Source: Roseburia sp. (GTDB taxonomy: Bacteria > Bacillota > Clostridia > Lachnospirales > Lachnospiraceae). Taken from it: 64,000 bases of DNA. The first letter of the stretch is position 1; each line of letters starts with the position of its first letter. The DNA is taken from NCBI GenBank assembly GCA_017937095.1, contig JAGBEG010000013.1, positions 310,001 to 374,000 on the forward strand, written 5' to 3'. A model generated the notes under the pieces. That model ran no database searches, was not told where the DNA came from, and saw only the letters and a list, made by a program, of their open reading frames with translations. The position numbers were made by a program, and so were the translations under genes. Below are positions 40,719 to 50,288 of the stretch, piece by piece.

Positions 40719-43700
40719 TCAATGCATCACAGAAAAGTAATTGATCAGTATTTCTTTGATGTGGTTATATCTTCTGGCGTAAGCATTTTCTACACGGATA
40801 ATCTGGAGATTATGCGCTTTGCAGATTTCATTTTTCTTTCTGTCCCTGTTCTTCACAATCTCGTTGTCGAAATGCTCTTTTCCGTCCAGTTCGATTGCCA
40901 GAATCGGAATTTCCTGCCCTTCCTGCTTCTCATATACCACAAAGTCAAAACGCCCGTTGTAAAAGAGGTCGTTGTAATCCTCATTTTCCCAGAACACATG
41001 TGCAATCGCAACCTCCTTGTGCACCGTGTATCTGCTCTGGGTCAGCCATATGTTTTCCAGCGCATGATTCAGATTCTGCAAAAAATCTTCCTCCATCGCA
41101 CTGCTGAAAGGCTTGACGCCGAGCGCTCTGGAATTTGCCCGCTTGGGCGTCACCACGGTGCTGCCGCCTGATTTTACATACCGGGCAAGCTCGTACAGAT
41201 CGTCATCCCCATCGTTTCGATGCAGGCGCTCCAGATTTTTCGTGCTGGACAGCAGAATCAGCTTGTCCTTCGCCCGGGACGTCGCCACATTAATCAGTTC
41301 TTTATTATTTTTAAGCCACTCGTACGTTCCCATCTGCGTCTGATCCGTGATGGCAGTCGAAAACAGGATCACATCTTTCTCATCCCCCTGAAATGCATGT
41401 ACCGTTCCGCAGCTCACATTCGTTACCCCTGCGTGTTTTAATTCCTTTTCAATTAATTCCTTTTGATTCACGAAGGGCGTGATGACTCCGATACTCTTAT
41501 CGCGGTTGTGCGCCGCATAATTTGCGATCTCCCGCGCTTCCGCCGGTGCTGTGTTTTTATAATTTGTGGTCGCCTCCATCATCTCCACATATAAAAGCGG
41601 CTGCTCCTCTTTGCTCTCAGAACAAATATTCAGCCGGGAATTGTAGTATTTCCGGTTATTAAATCCAATGATGCTCTTATGGCAGCGATAATGATTGTGA
41701 AGCAGTATCTCATCACTGACCGCATCACAGGCGAGATACGTCTTATAAATAGAGTTTTTCCGGTAATCATACTCATTCGACACCGCATAACGCTTTTTCA
41801 GTTTTTCATTCGTGATCTCGTCAAGCAGAATGACCGGATTAAGCTGCTGCGGATCGCCCACCAGCATCAGACTCTCTCCCCTCACAATGGGCACTAGCGA
41901 CACGGCCGTATTGCACTGGCTCGCCTCATCCATGATTACCATGTCAAACATCGGCTCTGCCTCTCCCAGCCGATGCGCAGAAATACAGGTCGTCGCAATC
42001 ACCGGAAAAATCTTTTGCAGCTTTGCAATGTTTTCTTTTTTCGCAAGATATTTTGAAAAAGCTTCCGCACGCTTTTCCTCATCATTCATCTCTATAATTT
42101 CCCTGAGATCAGAATTTCTGGGATTATTTATTTTCTGAATATAACGCGCAGAGGTGTAATACAGATATTTTTTCAGTTCTTCCGTATCGTCATCCAAAAG
42201 CGAGATTGCCTCTTCTTCCGACACCTCGCCTGCCGCTTCCATCTTTCTGTTAATCTGCCTGCGCTGTCTCCCGCCCAGATCCGCCTCAAACGGCAGCATC
42301 TGCAGCGAAGCGCTGTTTTTCTTCTCATAGTCAAGCAGACGGTCGATCGTCTCTTCCCGCTCCTTTAAGTCCAATAGCTCCTCGTAGCGTTTCAAGAGTT
42401 CAGACAACCGCCTTGCGCGCTTCTTCCGGTCGTCCTTGTTCCGGTCTAAGGTTCCCTCAAATACCTGCACCTTCTTTACACTCTCGTATAACTTTTGCAT
42501 GGTGGCAAGCGCTTCTTTTACCTTTTCGTTATTTCCAAGACGCAGGATTGGAAACGGAATCGTCTTTCCCTTGTATTTTATCTGGGAAAGCTTCTCATAG
42601 ACGCCGTTGATCGGGTGATTGTTGTAAGAGGCAAACAGCACCGTCCGCTCGTTAAAAAAGGCTGTCACAATCGTGTTGATGATCGTATTTGTTTTTCCCG
42701 TGCCCGGAGGTCCCTGAATATAAGCCACCGGGTATTTCATGGCATTATGAATCGCGAGGAGCTGATCCATATTAATTCTCTGGTTAATCAGCGCAATCGG
42801 GTATGCCGCCGTCCTTCTCGGCCGTTCCAGCAGATCCCCGAAAAATGCCTTGATCGGTACAGGCACTTCGCCTTTCTGGTACATTTTCATGATAGCCCCG
42901 TATTCCTTGTGAAGATCAAGCGGAATGTCCATTCCCAGACCTATGATATAAGGCATATCGTCCACATTACTGCCCTGCTGCGTGTGCTTCATCATGCAGT
43001 CTTTGATTCTCTCCTGATTCGCCTCAAAATCACGCAGCAGTTCGTATTCCTCCGCATCCAGATAGCGTCGTATGCTCTGCGTCGTACCGTTCAGCGTAAA
43101 TTCCGTGCAGACCGTGATTTCCTCATCCGGTTTCAGCACGCGCTGTTTTACATCCAGATTCAGCTTGCGGTATGCCAGAACATGCAATCCTTCTTTGGTA
43201 TGGACGCTCAGAACATTCATGGCAAGCTGTTTGATACGCAGTCCTCCATCCGAGCGTTCCTCTCCTCCCACGCGATATTGGAAATTCTTTACAATGGTCT
43301 GGAATTGTTCCTGCGTCAACTCGTAAAATTCTCCCTGCAACCGCTCACGATCCAGATAGCGTACCAGTGCAAAATCTGATATATATGGAGTGGTATTCAT
43401 CCGGTTGCACATTTCCAGATAGCTTAGTATTTTCAAATTTGCCGTATTGTCAAACAGGGAACTGTATTTGTGAGGATTTAAGTAGATGTCTTCGACCAGA
43501 GTTTCATTGACAGGACAATAAGAGCCTTCCACAATGCTGGAAGATAAAATAGAGTCGATCTTGATTTTCGGAAACGACTCCACCGTGTATTTGCCAAGGT
43601 GGAGTCCGTCGACCGCCAGACTGCGCCCGCGAATATCGAGGTCACGGATACCGATCCAGTATTTCGTGATCTGTTCCTCTTTGTTGCGATATTCGATACT

Positions 43701-43754
43701 TAACCATTTTCCTTCGTGGATGGCACGAAATATGTCCCGGAAAACTGTATTCAT
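40719..43754 (-). CDS. WYL domain / SF1 helicase / nuclease fusion protein, defence candidate
   Basis: 1011 residues. Residues 1-80 look like a WYL ligand-sensing domain (IFRAIHEGKWLSIEYRNKEE). A superfamily 1 Upf1-like helicase follows: Walker A IQGPPGTGKTNTIIN near residue 350, VIMDEASQCNTAVSL near 610, VGDPQQLNPVI, and C-terminal motifs GVITPFVNQKELI, GTVHAFQGDEKD and NVATSRAKDKLILL. The last ~110 residues resemble a DUF2726/Vsr-like nuclease (IPILAIELDGKEHFDN; then LQIIRVENA). It has its own promoter at 43787-43815 and leads the operon with the SIR2 fusion gene. Confidence 0.88.
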   Translation of the reverse strand: MNTVFRDIFRAIHEGKWLSIEYRNKEEQITKYWIGIRDLDIRGRSLAVDGLHLGKYTVESFPKIKIDSILSSSIVEGSYCPVNETLVEDIYLNPHKYSSLFDNTANLKILSYLEMCNRMNTTPYISDFALVRYLDRERLQGEFYELTQEQFQTIVKNFQYRVGGEERSDGGLRIKQLAMNVLSVHTKEGLHVLAYRKLNLDVKQRVLKPDEEITVCTEFTLNGTTQSIRRYLDAEEYELLRDFEANQERIKDCMMKHTQQGSNVDDMPYIIGLGMDIPLDLHKEYGAIMKMYQKGEVPVPIKAFFGDLLERPRRTAAYPIALINQRINMDQLLAIHNAMKYPVAYIQGPPGTGKTNTIINTIVTAFFNERTVLFASYNNHPINGVYEKLSQIKYKGKTIPFPILRLGNNEKVKEALATMQKLYESVKKVQVFEGTLDRNKDDRKKRARRLSELLKRYEELLDLKEREETIDRLLDYEKKNSASLQMLPFEADLGGRQRRQINRKMEAAGEVSEEEAISLLDDDTEELKKYLYYTSARYIQKINNPRNSDLREIIEMNDEEKRAEAFSKYLAKKENIAKLQKIFPVIATTCISAHRLGEAEPMFDMVIMDEASQCNTAVSLVPIVRGESLMLVGDPQQLNPVILLDEITNEKLKKRYAVSNEYDYRKNSIYKTYLACDAVSDEILLHNHYRCHKSIIGFNNRKYYNSRLNICSESKEEQPLLYVEMMEATTNYKNTAPAEAREIANYAAHNRDKSIGVITPFVNQKELIEKELKHAGVTNVSCGTVHAFQGDEKDVILFSTAITDQTQMGTYEWLKNNKELINVATSRAKDKLILLSSTKNLERLHRNDGDDDLYELARYVKSGGSTVVTPKRANSRALGVKPFSSAMEEDFLQNLNHALENIWLTQSRYTVHKEVAIAHVFWENEDYNDLFYNGRFDFVVYEKQEGQEIPILAIELDGKEHFDNEIVKNRDRKKNEICKAHNLQIIRVENAYARRYNHIKEILINYFSVMH

Positions 43755-43786
43755 GGGCTTCCCCTTTTCGTTTGCTTGATGGGGTT

Positions 43787-43815
43787 ATTTTACACCTTTA
43801 GTTGAGAATTGGCAA
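43787..43815 (-). promoter_or_regulatory. Promoter of the helicase-SIR2 operon
   Basis: On the minus strand TTGCCA (43810-43815) and TAAAAT (43787-43792) are 17 bases apart, followed about 20 bases later by AAAAGGGGAAGCCC and the ATG. Confidence 0.7.
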
Positions 43816-43825
43816 GTTCCCCATA

Positions 43826-44911
43826 TCAACCTGCCTCCTTATCGCTTCGCGGATTTTCCAGATATATCTTTTTCTGCCTCATGTCAACCTTTGCGACAAC
43901 GCCATACTGCAATGCGCACCGCGGCGTCGCATGACCGAAATTCACATTATAAACAACCGGAAGCTTCGCATTATCTATCACTCTGATAAGAATGTCTTTA
44001 TATTCCTGATAATAAGCCTCATCCTGCGGTTTTCCGACCAAAACACCGTTTACCACCTCAAATACGCCTTTGTTCTTAAGCGCAATTATTTCCTTTTCAA
44101 ACAATTCCGGTGCAGGCTTTTCTTCACAGGTTTCTATAAACAGAATTTTCCCTGTCCACTCTTCTTTGCTTGGAAATAGTCCGTATTTTTCACAGACTTC
44201 TTTTTCGTCTTCATATCTGGTGGTTGTCAATACATCATAAAAGCTTTCCAGACATCCGCCCAGCAGCTCCCCTTGAAAAACTTCACTGCCCTGCAAAAGC
44301 TCGAAGCCTCGTTCTTCCTTGTGTGCTATTCTGTCTGTTCCGACTGCTTCTCTGGAAAAATCCTGCCGCTCTTCGTACCATATTTCACTGGATACAATCT
44401 CTCTGCATTCATTTCCTTCTAAATAACTTTCAAATGCTTTTTTGCTGTATGGCAGCATTTCATATGCAATTTCTCCTAAATCGCATATGAAATTCGGACC
44501 GTAATATGTAGACAGCCCAAGCTTATAAAACATCAAATGATTAATTGTGGTATCAGAAAATCCGGTAAATAATTTCGGATTCTTTTCTATAGCCCGGATA
44601 AATTCTGCATCTTCCATCAAATATGGCAGGAGTCTGTATGTATCATCGCCGCCTATTGCACAAATAATTCCTGCAATGGAATCATCTAAAAAAGCATCTT
44701 TTAAATCCTCTGCTCTTGCTTTTGGATGCTCCTTTAAATATTCAATCCCCTTTAAGGCGTTCGGCATAAATACCGGCTTGAGTCCATACTCTTTTAATCT
44801 CTTTACACCTATTTCTATATTGTGGCTGCAAAAATCTTCGCCTAACATTCCGCTTGATAAGCTTACGATTGCTACCTTGTCACCTTTTCTTAATTTTCTT
44901 GCATATTGCAT
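43826..44911 (-). CDS. S66 family peptidase, LD-carboxypeptidase/MccF-like
   Basis: 361 residues with the nucleophile elbow around TGFSDTTINHLMFYK (Ser of GFSDT), GIICAIGGDDTYRLLPYL before it, and late catalytic-region segments LFIETCEEKPAPELFE and YNVNFGHATPRCALQYG, whose Glu and His complete the Ser-Glu-His triad. Family members trim muropeptides or, as MccF, cleave microcin C-type antibiotics. Which applies here cannot be told; no microcin genes are near. It follows the DUF3795 gene by about 20 bases. Confidence 0.9.
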   Translation of the reverse strand: MQYARKLRKGDKVAIVSLSSGMLGEDFCSHNIEIGVKRLKEYGLKPVFMPNALKGIEYLKEHPKARAEDLKDAFLDDSIAGIICAIGGDDTYRLLPYLMEDAEFIRAIEKNPKLFTGFSDTTINHLMFYKLGLSTYYGPNFICDLGEIAYEMLPYSKKAFESYLEGNECREIVSSEIWYEERQDFSREAVGTDRIAHKEERGFELLQGSEVFQGELLGGCLESFYDVLTTTRYEDEKEVCEKYGLFPSKEEWTGKILFIETCEEKPAPELFEKEIIALKNKGVFEVVNGVLVGKPQDEAYYQEYKDILIRVIDNAKLPVVYNVNFGHATPRCALQYGVVAKVDMRQKKIYLENPRSDKEAG

Positions 44912-44932
44912 GGCTCTGTTCCCTTGTTCATT

Positions 44933-45310
44933 TCATTTTCTCAAATTGTTTTCCTTATCAAAAAAAGCCTTCGCTAACGCAATGTATTCCTCTTGTGAGC
45001 ACACTTCTTTGCACTTTTCCTGATATTTTTCTGAGCGTTTCAGCATTTCCTCAATCTTATCGCACGGAAATGCTTCGCATTGATTGCATTTTTCCACACC
45101 ATGCTTTCTTGTACAATCCACCAGACCATATGTACAGGTTTTATGAGAAGAACATCCCTTACAAACAATTTCATCATTCGATACCACTGTGTCTCGCCAT
45201 CCGACCCGATGCCATAACTCTGCAACTTTTCTTAATTCCGCTTCGCTATGTGCGTTATACCTTGGACACCAGATACAATTATCTCCGCATAAAGTAATCA
45301 TTTCTTTCAT
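44933..45310 (-). CDS. DUF3795 domain protein, Cys-rich
   Basis: 125 residues with metal-binding-like Cys pairs: LCGDNCIWCPRYNAH at the start, CKGCSSHKTC in the middle and CNQCEAFPCDKI near the end. DUF3795 proteins are common in anaerobes and probably bind a metal or iron-sulphur centre; the role is unknown. It sits between a GNAT gene and the S66 peptidase gene with short gaps. A second, different DUF3795 gene starts at 63811. Confidence 0.9.
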   Translation of the reverse strand: MKEMITLCGDNCIWCPRYNAHSEAELRKVAELWHRVGWRDTVVSNDEIVCKGCSSHKTCTYGLVDCTRKHGVEKCNQCEAFPCDKIEEMLKRSEKYQEKCKEVCSQEEYIALAKAFFDKENNLRK

Positions 45311-45336
45311 AATAAAATCTCCCCATTACACAACGC

Positions 45337-46080
45337 TTAATATTCCATTATTTCATAAGCAGTGTATTCATGACTAAATTGATATCCCAGTTTTTCCGCC
45401 AACGCGATCGACCACTTATTCTGCGCATCCCAGCTTGGATATAAGCCCTTCTTCAGACATTCCAAAACCAGTTTCGCACCGCACGCATATGCCAGTCCTT
45501 TTCTTCGGTGATCTTCTCTCGTGTCGATTTCGATTTCAATCCCTGCGTTGTAGGTGCTATAAGATGATGCTCCTGCGACCAGCTCTCCATCCTTTAAGGC
45601 AACCACGCCCAAGCCCAACTCTCTGTATGTATCATAATCCTTGTATTGGGACACCAGATCCTTCGCCCAACCACTGTTTTGGCACATGTTATATTCCTGC
45701 GCTCCCAGCATTTTTAATTGATATTCTTCCGGCAAATCCGAAACTGCTCTCTCTAATTTAGATACGTCAAAAACATTTTGTTTCTTTTCCGTTGCATACC
45801 TCGTAACCTTCCTGGCTTTATCTCCATAACACATTTCAATCAATTTCGCCCACTCATCGTTCTGCGGAACCATAATTATAAAATCCTGCCTGCAGTTTTC
45901 CGGTTTCCATCGAACCAGCTCCTCACTTGGATTTCCGGCAAAAAAAGCAAAATCTCCTAATATTGCCATCGCTGCATCTTCTGTGGAGTTCGTATGTATT
46001 TGTCCCATTATTCCCTGTAAGCAGGACCATATAAGTGTTTCATTCCAATTTTCAAATACTTCTCTTAAATTCTCCTTCAT
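45337..46080 (-). CDS. GNAT family N-acetyltransferase, two-domain
   Basis: 247 residues. The C-terminal half has the acetyltransferase fold with a CoA-site like EDHRRKGLAYACGAKLVLEC and a final strand WSIALAEKLGYQFSHEYTAY. The N-terminal ~120 residues (QGIMGQIHTNSTEDAAMAIL; GDFAFFAGNP) match the partner domain of the GNAT_acetyltr_2-type family. Substrate unknown. Start ATG 46080 behind GGAGGGGCAA. Confidence 0.88.
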   Translation of the reverse strand: MKENLREVFENWNETLIWSCLQGIMGQIHTNSTEDAAMAILGDFAFFAGNPSEELVRWKPENCRQDFIIMVPQNDEWAKLIEMCYGDKARKVTRYATEKKQNVFDVSKLERAVSDLPEEYQLKMLGAQEYNMCQNSGWAKDLVSQYKDYDTYRELGLGVVALKDGELVAGASSYSTYNAGIEIEIDTREDHRRKGLAYACGAKLVLECLKKGLYPSWDAQNKWSIALAEKLGYQFSHEYTAYEIMEY

Positions 46081-46121
46081 TTGCCCCTCCACAAAACGCA
46101 GCGATAACAACGCTTATCAAA

Positions 46122-46943
46122 TCACTTCGTCTTCTCTAAGATACCACATTCTTCCATAAAAGACGCTATTCCCTCTTCATCGTTTGAGCCGATTACAATG
46201 TCCGCTCTATTTTTCACTTCATCGATTGCGTTCCCCATTGCAACGCCTAAGCCGCAAAGTTCCAACATACCTATATCTGCAAAATCATCACCAAATGCAA
46301 TCATGGATTCCGTACCAAATCCGCACGCTTCGGCAATCCTCGCAATCGCATTTTCTTTCGTCACATTCTTCTTAGTGAATTTATACCAATATCCATCTGA
46401 AAAACGAATGCAGTCGCATTGTTCCAGTCTTTCAGCCAGCTTATCCGCTTTTTCTTTGTCGAAAATCTCGACACACATTTTCAATGCACATTCTGAAAAA
46501 TCGTTAAAATCTGTATAAATGCTATCTCCCCAACTTTGGTCAAATTTCTTAGGATCTATTTTATAATTCCAATAATGTGCGTCTGTTGTATCAATCGTTA
46601 TTTCACAATCTTCTCCACAGACAGTTCTTGCCACATCTATCATATTTCTGGTTTCAACTTCCGTAAACTCTGCTTTATAAATATATTCTGTTCCAATTTT
46701 TACGAGTGCACCGCCGCTCGATATCAAAATGTCCGGCATAAGTTCGTTCAAAAATGTCATAGAATTCTGTTCACTCCTGGATGTAGAAACACCAATCAGC
46801 ATTCCTTTTTCCCTGCACTGCTTTAATGTTGAAAGAGTTTTTGCAGATATGGTCTTATCATTCTGTAACAGAGTTCCATCTAAATCAAATAAGAGTAATT
46901 TATATTTATGATTTTTCAGTGCATTCTCTTCTATGCATAACAT
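46122..46943 (-). CDS. HAD superfamily hydrolase, Cof type
   Basis: 273 residues with all HAD motifs: [26 protein letters not shown], a Lys in [11 protein letters not shown] and [21 protein letters not shown] cap domain of the Cof/YkrA type sits between them. It is likely to dephosphorylate small metabolites such as sugar phosphates. Its ATG lies inside the end of a broken HD hydrolase gene and uses the site GAGGAAGAAAGAT. Confidence 0.92.
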   Translation of the reverse strand: MLCIEENALKNHKYKLLLFDLDGTLLQNDKTISAKTLSTLKQCREKGMLIGVSTSRSEQNSMTFLNELMPDILISSGGALVKIGTEYIYKAEFTEVETRNMIDVARTVCGEDCEITIDTTDAHYWNYKIDPKKFDQSWGDSIYTDFNDFSECALKMCVEIFDKEKADKLAERLEQCDCIRFSDGYWYKFTKKNVTKENAIARIAEACGFGTESMIAFGDDFADIGMLELCGLGVAMGNAIDEVKNRADIVIGSNDEEGIASFMEECGILEKTK

Positions 46944-47363
46944 ATCTTTCTTCCTCTGCCGCCACCATATGCAAATGTTCTGGCAATTCCAATCGCCCCT
47001 ATCGCATCAAGTCTGTCTGCATCCTGTACACATTTCCCCTCTATTGTATTGGGCACAACTGAATCTTCTCGCAAATGAGACTTCATCTATAATTTTACAC
47101 ACCGTCTCTATAACTTTTCATCTATCTTATTATCTGTCATAAATCGACAGCATTCTTCTTTGTACCATAAGTTTCTGATGAAAGCTTAATATCATCTACA
47201 TCATGTAACAGTGCAGCTAACTGAACTATATTAATATCTGCATTTTCCTGTTTTGCAATCTCCGTAGCTAATTTGTAACCCCTAATGGTGTGGTAATAAT
47301 CATGTCCACTACTGTCCCTTGAAAAAATATCTTTGATATACTCTATATCGCATTATCGATCAT
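46930..47363 (-). pseudogene. HD-domain phosphohydrolase remnant (YpgQ/YedJ-like)
   Basis: Translated fragments in different frames read [60 protein letters not shown] and, later, [20 protein letters not shown]. These are the HD motif and the DADRLDA block of small HD phosphohydrolases. A two-base insertion near the start, a stop after KNAVDL and a further frameshift break the gene. The C-terminal part is missing; the HAD gene begins there. Confidence 0.85.
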
Positions 47364-47429
47364 GTCGTCTCCCAATCATTCCTATAAAGTATTATACAAC
47401 ATTTCAGCAAAATCTTTACTCTGCGCAAA

Positions 47430-47520
47430 AATAGGGTCAAAGTAGCACCATTTGATAAAGCAAATGCCAAAAACCCGCACAAATACAGGTTTTCGGCATT
47501 GCTGTTGGTCCTTCGAATTC
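47430..47520 (-). repeat. Hairpin-bearing repeat, copy A
   Basis: About 90 bases match 52600-52692: AGTAGC(A/G)CCATTTGATAAA, CAAATGCC, ACCCGCA and ACAGGTTTTCGGCATTGCTG are shared. The arms AATGCCGAAAACCTG and AACCCGCA..GGCATT form a hairpin. The two copies bracket the 47.6-52.6 kb block. Confidence 0.8.
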
Positions 47521-47635
47521 CTCGGCGGATAATTTAAATTGCCGATTTTTCTTTGATTTTTAGTGATTTTATTATTCTTCAAAAAATGCTCTCATTATTA
47601 ATGCCAACCCCAATTTTCAGAGTCTAAATAGAGCG
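47519..47635 (-). repeat. Dispersed repeat, copy A (partner at 54177-54298)
   Basis: Shared landmarks with the second copy are CTCCTCGGCGGATAA, TGATTTTTAG, ATTCTTCAAAAAATG and TAGAGC at the end. It adjoins the hairpin repeat at 47430-47520. No intact gene is present in it; short frames here are fragments. Confidence 0.75.
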
Positions 47636-47640
47636 ATATT

Positions 47641-49059
47641 TCAACAAACAATAGTATTTATTGCTGTTGACGCCGAATTAGACGCTGCACGTGAATCGCT
47701 AGGGGTTTTTCCTAAAGTAATAAGATATCTGTCATCATCATGAAAATATAATTTATTATGTTTATTTTCTCTACTAACAAATCCCAATTCCCTTAATCTC
47801 TTTCTGTCTTTTGCATTTATTCTATCTATTCTACTTAATATATCTTTTAATTCTGTGTCAAGATCCTGACCCTTTCCAACAATTTCGTTATCTTTGAGGA
47901 GCGCTTCCAAAACATGATACCTTCGCCACCCCCTCTGATTGGGATCTGTGTCCATTTTTTTCTTTTCATCTTGCAATAATTTTAGAATCATATCTTTTAT
48001 TTCGCCTTCAAAAAACTCCTCCTCACTACAGTTAAACATGATATTTCCTATTTGCTCTTTTTTTCTACTTTGGAAAGCATATTCATAATTTTGCACTTTA
48101 CTTCTCAGTTCATTGAGTTCTAATTCCATATCGGCAACCAATTGTGCATGTTCTTTTTCCTTTAGCTCAAGAATTTCCTCACATACTTTTTCCAATTCGG
48201 AGTTTTCCTTCTGATCTTGTCGATATTTCTCTAATAGCTTTTGATATCTTATTGTACCCCAGGTATATTTATCATCAACTTTAACTTGAGAAAGTCTTCG
48301 ACATACAGAATTAACTATTTTAAATCTAAACGCATTAGCTTTACTAAAATCGTCTGGAATAATTCTTGTCCCCACTTTATCTGTATAATAAATATGCACT
48401 GCTCCATTAAAGGGATTTATTCCATTAGTCCTTTCTTTCAATTTTGCCGTTATTTCTGTACTTTCCTCTACAATTACATGTGCAGTTCCAGCTAAATCTT
48501 TCGCCAATTCTTTTGTGTCGAGGATCGTAACATTATCTATAAAACGCTTTGTCACATATACTACCGGAAGTAGATATTTCGTTCTTCCACATATAACCTT
48601 TTCAGCCAGATCCAGATTATTTTCAGTAATTAGAATTTCTCGATCTGAAATCAACAAATTGTTATCTTCAGCTCCGTATCCCAATTTCAATATCGTTTTC
48701 ATTAGTCTTGGGCGATTATATCCCCTCGTTACGATACTTTCCTTATCAACTGCATCACGAGCCAAACGTACTAACAATATATTATCCTTATCGCATTCTT
48801 CATAAACAAAATCATTCGTCCATAAAACATTGTCATTATCTATATTTTCCAATCTTATCGCTAGTATCTTTGAGTCATTTGATTGAACCACTGAAAATTT
48901 TTGTTTTTCGGTTTCCCGCTCATATAAATCTTCCCCGCTCCAACTAATATTATCAAATCCGTAATGTGGACTATTATTTACCCATTCAAACGCAAGTTCT
49001 ATCAATTTTTCTTTCGTTAATTCTTTTGTTACATAAAACATTGTGGAAAATATAACCAT
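47641..49059 (-). CDS. Unknown 472-residue protein with central coiled coil
   Basis: The N-terminal ~200 residues form a mixed alpha/beta domain (LPVVYVTKRFIDNVTILDTK; ELAKDLAGTAHVIVEE; NPFNGAVHIYY). Residues ~270-340 are a charged coiled coil (LEKVCEEILELKEKEHAQLV). The last part is helical and basic (RDRKRLRELGF-like), ending SDSRAASNSAS. The AHVIVEE/GAVHIYY pattern is one I associate with uncharacterised large proteins of mobile islands, but I cannot name a family. ATG 49059 follows AAAGGAGAAGAAGAT. A near-perfect palindrome lies 28 bases upstream. The gene is intact although its neighbours are decayed. Confidence 0.8.
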   Translation of the reverse strand: MVIFSTMFYVTKELTKEKLIELAFEWVNNSPHYGFDNISWSGEDLYERETEKQKFSVVQSNDSKILAIRLENIDNDNVLWTNDFVYEECDKDNILLVRLARDAVDKESIVTRGYNRPRLMKTILKLGYGAEDNNLLISDREILITENNLDLAEKVICGRTKYLLPVVYVTKRFIDNVTILDTKELAKDLAGTAHVIVEESTEITAKLKERTNGINPFNGAVHIYYTDKVGTRIIPDDFSKANAFRFKIVNSVCRRLSQVKVDDKYTWGTIRYQKLLEKYRQDQKENSELEKVCEEILELKEKEHAQLVADMELELNELRSKVQNYEYAFQSRKKEQIGNIMFNCSEEEFFEGEIKDMILKLLQDEKKKMDTDPNQRGWRRYHVLEALLKDNEIVGKGQDLDTELKDILSRIDRINAKDRKRLRELGFVSRENKHNKLYFHDDDRYLITLGKTPSDSRAASNSASTAINTIVC

Positions 49060-49087
49060 ATCTTCTTCTCCTTTGTTTTTATATATT

Positions 49088-49107
49088 ACATGGTGCTAAC
49101 ACCATGT
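49088..49107. repeat. 20-bp palindrome, copy 1
   Basis: ACATGGTGCTAACACCATGT is self-complementary apart from the centre. It lies between the broken yjdF gene and the 472-residue gene. A related perfect palindrome lies at 54336-54355. Confidence 0.85.
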
Positions 49108-49142
49108 AAGCACTACACTCAACGAAGAAGTTAGAGCAGATA

Positions 49143-49555
49143 TTACCTACCCCTATACTTCGCTTTCCTACTCTGCTGTTTCAGTTCAAACTGCTGCTTC
49201 TCTGCTTCCCATTGTTCCCGTCTCACAGCCTTGCGTTCAGTTTCAACTGCTCCTGCTGTAATTTCAAATCCTGTTGCGGTTTTGTGCTTATCCCTGTATT
49301 CTACACCTGTTTTCGCCCTTCTCTCTGTACCCTTTTCGGATTACAACCAACTTCTTTTACATCAGTTGCCACAGCCGGACTAAACTGCAGTCGGTAGTAA
49401 TTTTTCAGGACAAAATCATATATCTCATAGTCTTTCGGTTCCACACCAAGCGTAACCTTGCATACAGATAGCTTCCCCATCGATATGCATTCAAACACGC
49501 CTATCCATAATGGTTTCTCAAAAAATACTGTCAATCTGCCCAATACTTTTTCCAT
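49143..49555 (-). pseudogene. yjdF: Second yjdF, frameshifted
   Basis: The first 84 codons read as a YjdF N-terminal domain (TVFFEKPLWIGVFECISMGK; LSVCKVTLGVEPKDYEI; RLQFSPAVATDV). The frame then fails, and the charged tail ending KQQFELKQQSRKAKYRGR continues in another frame to the stop at 49143. Total length is 413 bases, not a multiple of three. Its riboswitch upstream looks intact. Confidence 0.9.
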
Positions 49556-49584
49556 GACAATTCCTCCTTAAAAATTGTACTGAA

Positions 49585-49665
49585 CAAAGAACGGACGACC
49601 CAAGGAGAGTGGGCTACTTACACCAAAGTGGTGCGACCTGACTACCTACCGGCTCTATAAGAGAT
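49585..49665 (-). ncRNA. yjdF-motif riboswitch, second copy
   Basis: The minus strand shows GGTAGGTAGTCAGG, TGGTGTAAGTAGCCCACTC and TTGGGTCGTCCG in the same order and spacing as the copy at 38632-38715. It precedes the frameshifted yjdF. Confidence 0.87.
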
Positions 49666-49758
49666 ATTATCCCTTACGTTGTGTCTTATCTCTGTTCCTT
49701 GATTTTACATACTATCAGCGATTTTTCTACAAGAAATAAAGGCACAGCAGTCGCAATT

Positions 49759-50195
49759 TGTAGGATTACAATATATGTGTTACAACCGAATAATTAAAAA
49801 GCAGAGATACTGCCTTTGTGTTATATTTAAGTCACCACAACAAAAATCTAACAAAAGGAGTTCTCTGCTATGACTACTATAACACAAGATATGAAGTATC
49901 GTCTATCACTGATTCGTTACGCCGAGAAATATGGTATCGCCAAAGCTGCCATTAAATACAAGACCAACCGACAGTATATTTAACGTTGGAAAAGGCGCTA
50001 TGACGGCTCTATCGAATCTTTGCTTAATCATTCTAGACGACCACATCATCATCCAAATCAGCATACCTCGAATGAAATCAAACTCATTTCTGATTTGCGA
50101 AGACATAATCCTGATGCCTGACTAGTCGTTCTTTGGATCAAACTTATGCAGCGTGGCTATACCCGCTCCATCCCCGCTCTTTACCGTTTTCTTCC
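49759..50195 (+). mobile_element. 5' remnant of an IS closely related to the intact IS at 55065
   Basis: The left inverted repeat (TGTAGGATTACAATA...), the leader, and the first part of the transposase (ATG 49870) are nearly the same as at 55065-55560. In-frame stops (TAA after the RQYI codons, TGA after DA) and the loss of everything after about 50195 make it dead. Confidence 0.9.
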
Positions 50196-50288
50196 ACCAG
50201 TAGTGCGAGATTTATTATACGTTATCAATATTATACTATAATTGTATTGTTTTTTCAATCAATTTCAAACATTATCATCTAACACAAT

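Noticed and set aside
47382-47582. 66-residue frame KNNKITKNQRKIGNLNYPPR and its relative at 54113-54313
   Set aside because: Both frames lie inside dispersed repeats, lack start sites and differ in frame relationship, so they are likely not genes.
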